The notes under the pieces: generated by a model
Seen by the model: the letters and a program-made list of their open reading frames with translations, nothing else
Told to the model about the DNA's origin: nothing
Database searches by the model: none
Assembly: GCF_009208585.1 (NCBI RefSeq)
Contig: NZ_WFLN01000004.1
Location: 552,543-616,542, forward strand
Direction of reading: 5' to 3'
Length of the DNA: 64,000 nt
From: Fluviispira multicolorata
GTDB taxonomy: Bacteria > Bdellovibrionota_B > Oligoflexia > Silvanigrellales > Silvanigrellaceae
Position numbers and translations under genes: made by a program
In this document: positions 62,003 to 64,000 of the stretch, in pieces
Layout: each line of letters starts with the position of its first letter
How positions within the stretch are numbered: position 1 is the first letter of the stretch

Positions 62003-63517
62003 TTATTCTTTATTCATTATAATATTTGCTAAGTGAAAAGTTTGGCCACCAACTTGTTCGCCAAGTGAGATTATCTTTTTAGAATTATAATAAGTTACAG
62101 TTGGAACTTCAAATAAAGGAATTATTGTATTATTATCAATAAAATATTTAGATAATTTTTCAATATTACTACTAAGAACATCTCTGTTTAGGGAATCTTC
62201 AGCATCCTCAAAATATTGATTTAGTCTATCATCATTTGGATAAGTATTTATTGCTGGGCTTCCTTTTTTAAAAATAGTAAATGTTAATAAAGGATCGTAA
62301 AAATCGGCTCCTTTACTAAGAAGACGGAAAGGAGAGTCTTTAAATTCTTCTTGAAATGTATCCCAAAGGATATTTGATTGAATGAATTCTATGTTTAAGC
62401 CAGCTTCTTTTAGTTGGTTAGTAATAATATCGCGGTAATCTCTACCTAAATACTCTAAATCTGGAGTAAATGGAATTTTGAATACATTATTTTTTTGACT
62501 TCCAAGGACTTTCTGAAATGTTTTTTGAGCTTCAGGCAAATTATAATTTTCTTCAATATTCAGCCTTCCTATGAATCCCTTTGTTACAATTTCATTTAAT
62601 GGTTTTGTTGGTACTAAAGTTTTGTTTGAAAACTGTTTTCTTTGTAAAGCTATGCTTATAGCTTTTCTAAAATCTGGATTATTACCTAATTTTGAAGAAT
62701 AATTAAATGCAAAAATACGAATAAATAATGGAGCTGTTAAGTTACTTCGCTCATATGAAGAATCATTAACTGCTAAGGTATCAATTAATGTTAAATCAGG
62801 TCTAAGGGTTCTTTCTAATTCAAAAATAATTTTTTGCGGAGCATTTGGATAATTTTTAAAATCAATAAGCTCAAGTAAATAGCTATGTTGTTCTTTGTCT
62901 TCATCTTTTATTTTATAAGGTCCTACGCCAATAGGCCATTTTTTCCAATTTAGAAAATCTTTTTCAAATTCTTCTATAGGAACTAAGGAGTAATTGGAAC
63001 GTGCTAAGGTATACATAAAACTTGGATTAGGAGAACTTGGTGTAACAGCTAATGAATGTGAATTTAGGATTTTTACTCCTTCAACTAAACCACTTTTATA
63101 TGCCTGTCCAGGCACAATTTTTTCAGATCCTTTTACATTTACCAATTGCATTGTACCCTCGTTCCCAATTGCTGCAAAAAAAGGGCGTAAAATACTAAAC
63201 TCTAAGTCTTCGATTGTAACTTTACGGCCATTTGTAAAACTAAGATTTTTTTTCAAAGTTAAAACATAGTATTTATTTTTATAATCCCAATGAAATGATT
63301 CTAATGTAATTGGTTTTATATTAAAATTTGTATCAATATAAACAAGTAAATTAAGTACTGCTGTATTAAAAGTATATCTAGTATCTGCAGCAGCATTTTC
63401 TATCCAAGGATTTTCTGCATTTGTTGGACTATAAAAAACAATTTTATTTTGGTTCATTTTTGCTCCATATGAATTTAAAAAAATAAACATAAAAGTTAGA
63501 AATAATATTTTCTTCAC
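62003..63517 (-). CDS. Secreted family-5 (peptide-binding) solute-binding protein
   Basis: The protein has 504 residues from a GTG start with an AGGA site. It has a signal peptide (ILFLTFMFIFLNSYG) without a lipobox Cys, so it is probably soluble in the periplasm. The family-5 signature is visible: F-T-N-G-R-K-V-T-I-E-D-L-E-F-S and V-T-P-S-S-P-N-P in lobe one, P-I-G-V-G-P-Y-K-I, and RKAISIALQRKQ. It is the middle member of a tandem of three. Such proteins deliver oligopeptides to permeases or to sensor kinases. The last 50 bases of the gene are identical to those of the third copy. Confidence 0.85.
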   Translation of the reverse strand: MKKILFLTFMFIFLNSYGAKMNQNKIVFYSPTNAENPWIENAAADTRYTFNTAVLNLLVYIDTNFNIKPITLESFHWDYKNKYYVLTLKKNLSFTNGRKVTIEDLEFSILRPFFAAIGNEGTMQLVNVKGSEKIVPGQAYKSGLVEGVKILNSHSLAVTPSSPNPSFMYTLARSNYSLVPIEEFEKDFLNWKKWPIGVGPYKIKDEDKEQHSYLLELIDFKNYPNAPQKIIFELERTLRPDLTLIDTLAVNDSSYERSNLTAPLFIRIFAFNYSSKLGNNPDFRKAISIALQRKQFSNKTLVPTKPLNEIVTKGFIGRLNIEENYNLPEAQKTFQKVLGSQKNNVFKIPFTPDLEYLGRDYRDIITNQLKEAGLNIEFIQSNILWDTFQEEFKDSPFRLLSKGADFYDPLLTFTIFKKGSPAINTYPNDDRLNQYFEDAEDSLNRDVLSSNIEKLSKYFIDNNTIIPLFEVPTVTYYNSKKIISLGEQVGGQTFHLANIIMNKE

Positions 63518-63565
63518 AATTATTTATCCTAATATTAATTTTTTTTGAAATACAATTAGATTTAA

Positions 63566-63766
63566 TTATCTAATTGTATGTGCATTTGTAGGCATATTAA
63601 TCTCCCAAAGCTTTTTTAAAGAACTTTCTTCTATCTTTTTAATTTCTAACTCCTCATTTGAATTTAATTGTTTTACATTGACTTGATTTTTATTTATTTC
63701 AATAGCATTTGCTCCGTAAAGAGTCATAATACCAATACTAGTAATTAAGATAAATGTATTTTTCAT
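63566..63766 (-). CDS. Small secreted peptide precursor
   Basis: The 66-residue product has a strong aggGAGA site before the ATG and a Sec signal peptide (MKNTFILITSIGIMTLYGANA, cleavage near residue 22). The mature part of about 44 residues is charged (EELEIKKIEESSLKK) and ends in WEINMPTNAHTIR. It has no Cys and no lasso/lanthipeptide-like core. It sits between two peptide-binding-protein genes with gaps of 45 and 48 bases, in the same operon. A signalling peptide or a ligand co-factor of the binding proteins is the natural guess; it could also be an unrelated small secreted protein. Confidence 0.6.
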   Translation of the reverse strand: MKNTFILITSIGIMTLYGANAIEINKNQVNVKQLNSNEELEIKKIEESSLKKLWEINMPTNAHTIR

Positions 63767-63811
63767 AAAATTTCTCCCTATTTTTGTTCATTTGAATTTA
63801 TCCTAAAAAAA

Positions 63812-63861
63812 TTATTCTTTATTCATTATAATATTTGCTAAGTGAAAAGTTTGGCCACCAA
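63812..63861. repeat. 50-bp direct repeat at the 3' ends of two paralogues
   Basis: This stretch is identical to 62003-62052. Sequence beyond the shared block diverges at many third positions, so the identity suggests recent local gene conversion or duplication. Confidence 0.8.
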
Positions 63862-64000
63862 ACTGCTCTCCAACTGATTCTATTTTTTTAGGGTCATAAT
63901 AAGCAATTGCTGGGATTTCAAAAAGAGTAATTGCTGAATTATTTTCATAAAAAAATTGGGATATCTTTTCTATACTTTTTCCTAGTACATCTCTATTTGG
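63812..64000 (-). CDS. C-terminal end of a third family-5 solute-binding paralogue (partial)
   Basis: The last 62 codons of a gene that starts beyond the window are present. The text NRDVLGKSIEKISQFFYEN and the end G-E-Q-F-G-G-Q-T-F-H-L-A-N-I-I-M-N-K-E match the ends of the two downstream paralogues. The operon therefore begins outside the window. Confidence 0.85.
   Translation of the reverse strand, partial: PNRDVLGKSIEKISQFFYENNSAITLFEIPAIAYYDPKKIESVGEQFGGQTFHLANIIMNKE

Noticed and set aside
60530..63517. Ordinary dipeptide ABC importer operon
   Set aside because: No permease or ATPase genes follow; kinase and regulator genes do. It cannot be excluded that permeases lie beyond the right edge.

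Overview
The window is very AT-rich and carries no rRNA, tRNA or core housekeeping genes. Its gene types are collagen-like secreted proteins, secreted phospholipases, large hybrid sensor kinases, a cytoplasmic PAS-PAS chemoreceptor, many toxin-antitoxin pairs and a giant non-ribosomal peptide synthetase (NRPS). Together these suggest a low-GC Gram-negative bacterium of the Bdellovibrionota/Silvanigrellales kind, living on or in eukaryotic hosts. This placement is an inference from gene style and base composition; no marker gene in the window proves it.

Region 1 (1-21.2 kb) is an accessory island. From the left edge it holds two collagen-like genes, a RepL-like plasmid replication protein, a decapitated serine recombinase, two unknown genes, a DUF4258/MqsA-like toxin-antitoxin pair, a HEPN/Toprim locus split by a frameshift plus a membrane-anchored partner, and a tyrosine recombinase. 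There follow a two-gene unit (thymidylate-synthase-like protein with a HEPN-like tail, plus a DUF4209 HEPN-like protein), HigBA with a perfect palindromic operator, a Tn3 transposase remnant, a FYVE-like zinc-finger/cysteine-peptidase protein, Phd/PIN and an acyltransferase of distinct composition. It reads as a defence and mobile-DNA region with much decay. A degenerate repeat of about 40 bp recurs in its intergenic spaces.

Region 2 (21.2-31.6 kb) holds a secreted PI-PLC-like phospholipase, an old-yellow-enzyme reductase, a PAS-PAS chemoreceptor, a YceI protein, a polytopic GT-C-like membrane protein, a decayed GH25 lysozyme gene and a class D (OXA-type) beta-lactamase.

Region 3 (31.6-41.7 kb) is a signalling block: a GAF/HisKA/REC/HPt hybrid kinase, aquaporin Z, a REC-PilZ-like regulator, a pseudo-receiver/TPR protein, a multi-PAS kinase and an MFS transporter. 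The last two end convergently in one shared perfect terminator.

Region 4 (41.8-64 kb) is all on the minus strand apart from one small remnant. Three tandem family-5 (peptide-binding) solute-binding protein paralogues, with a 66-residue secreted peptide gene among them, lead into a two-receiver hybrid kinase and an XRE-type regulator. A 0.5-kb promoter region and a 4409-residue NRPS follow (hand-read as C-A-T-E, C-A-T, C-A-T-E-TE), then a thermolabile-hemolysin-like GDSL lipase. The order suggests that peptide sensing feeds a kinase and regulator that control a D-L-D tripeptide or lipopeptide. That link is inference. I regard this block, the two HEPN loci and the FYVE-like protein as the most interesting content.
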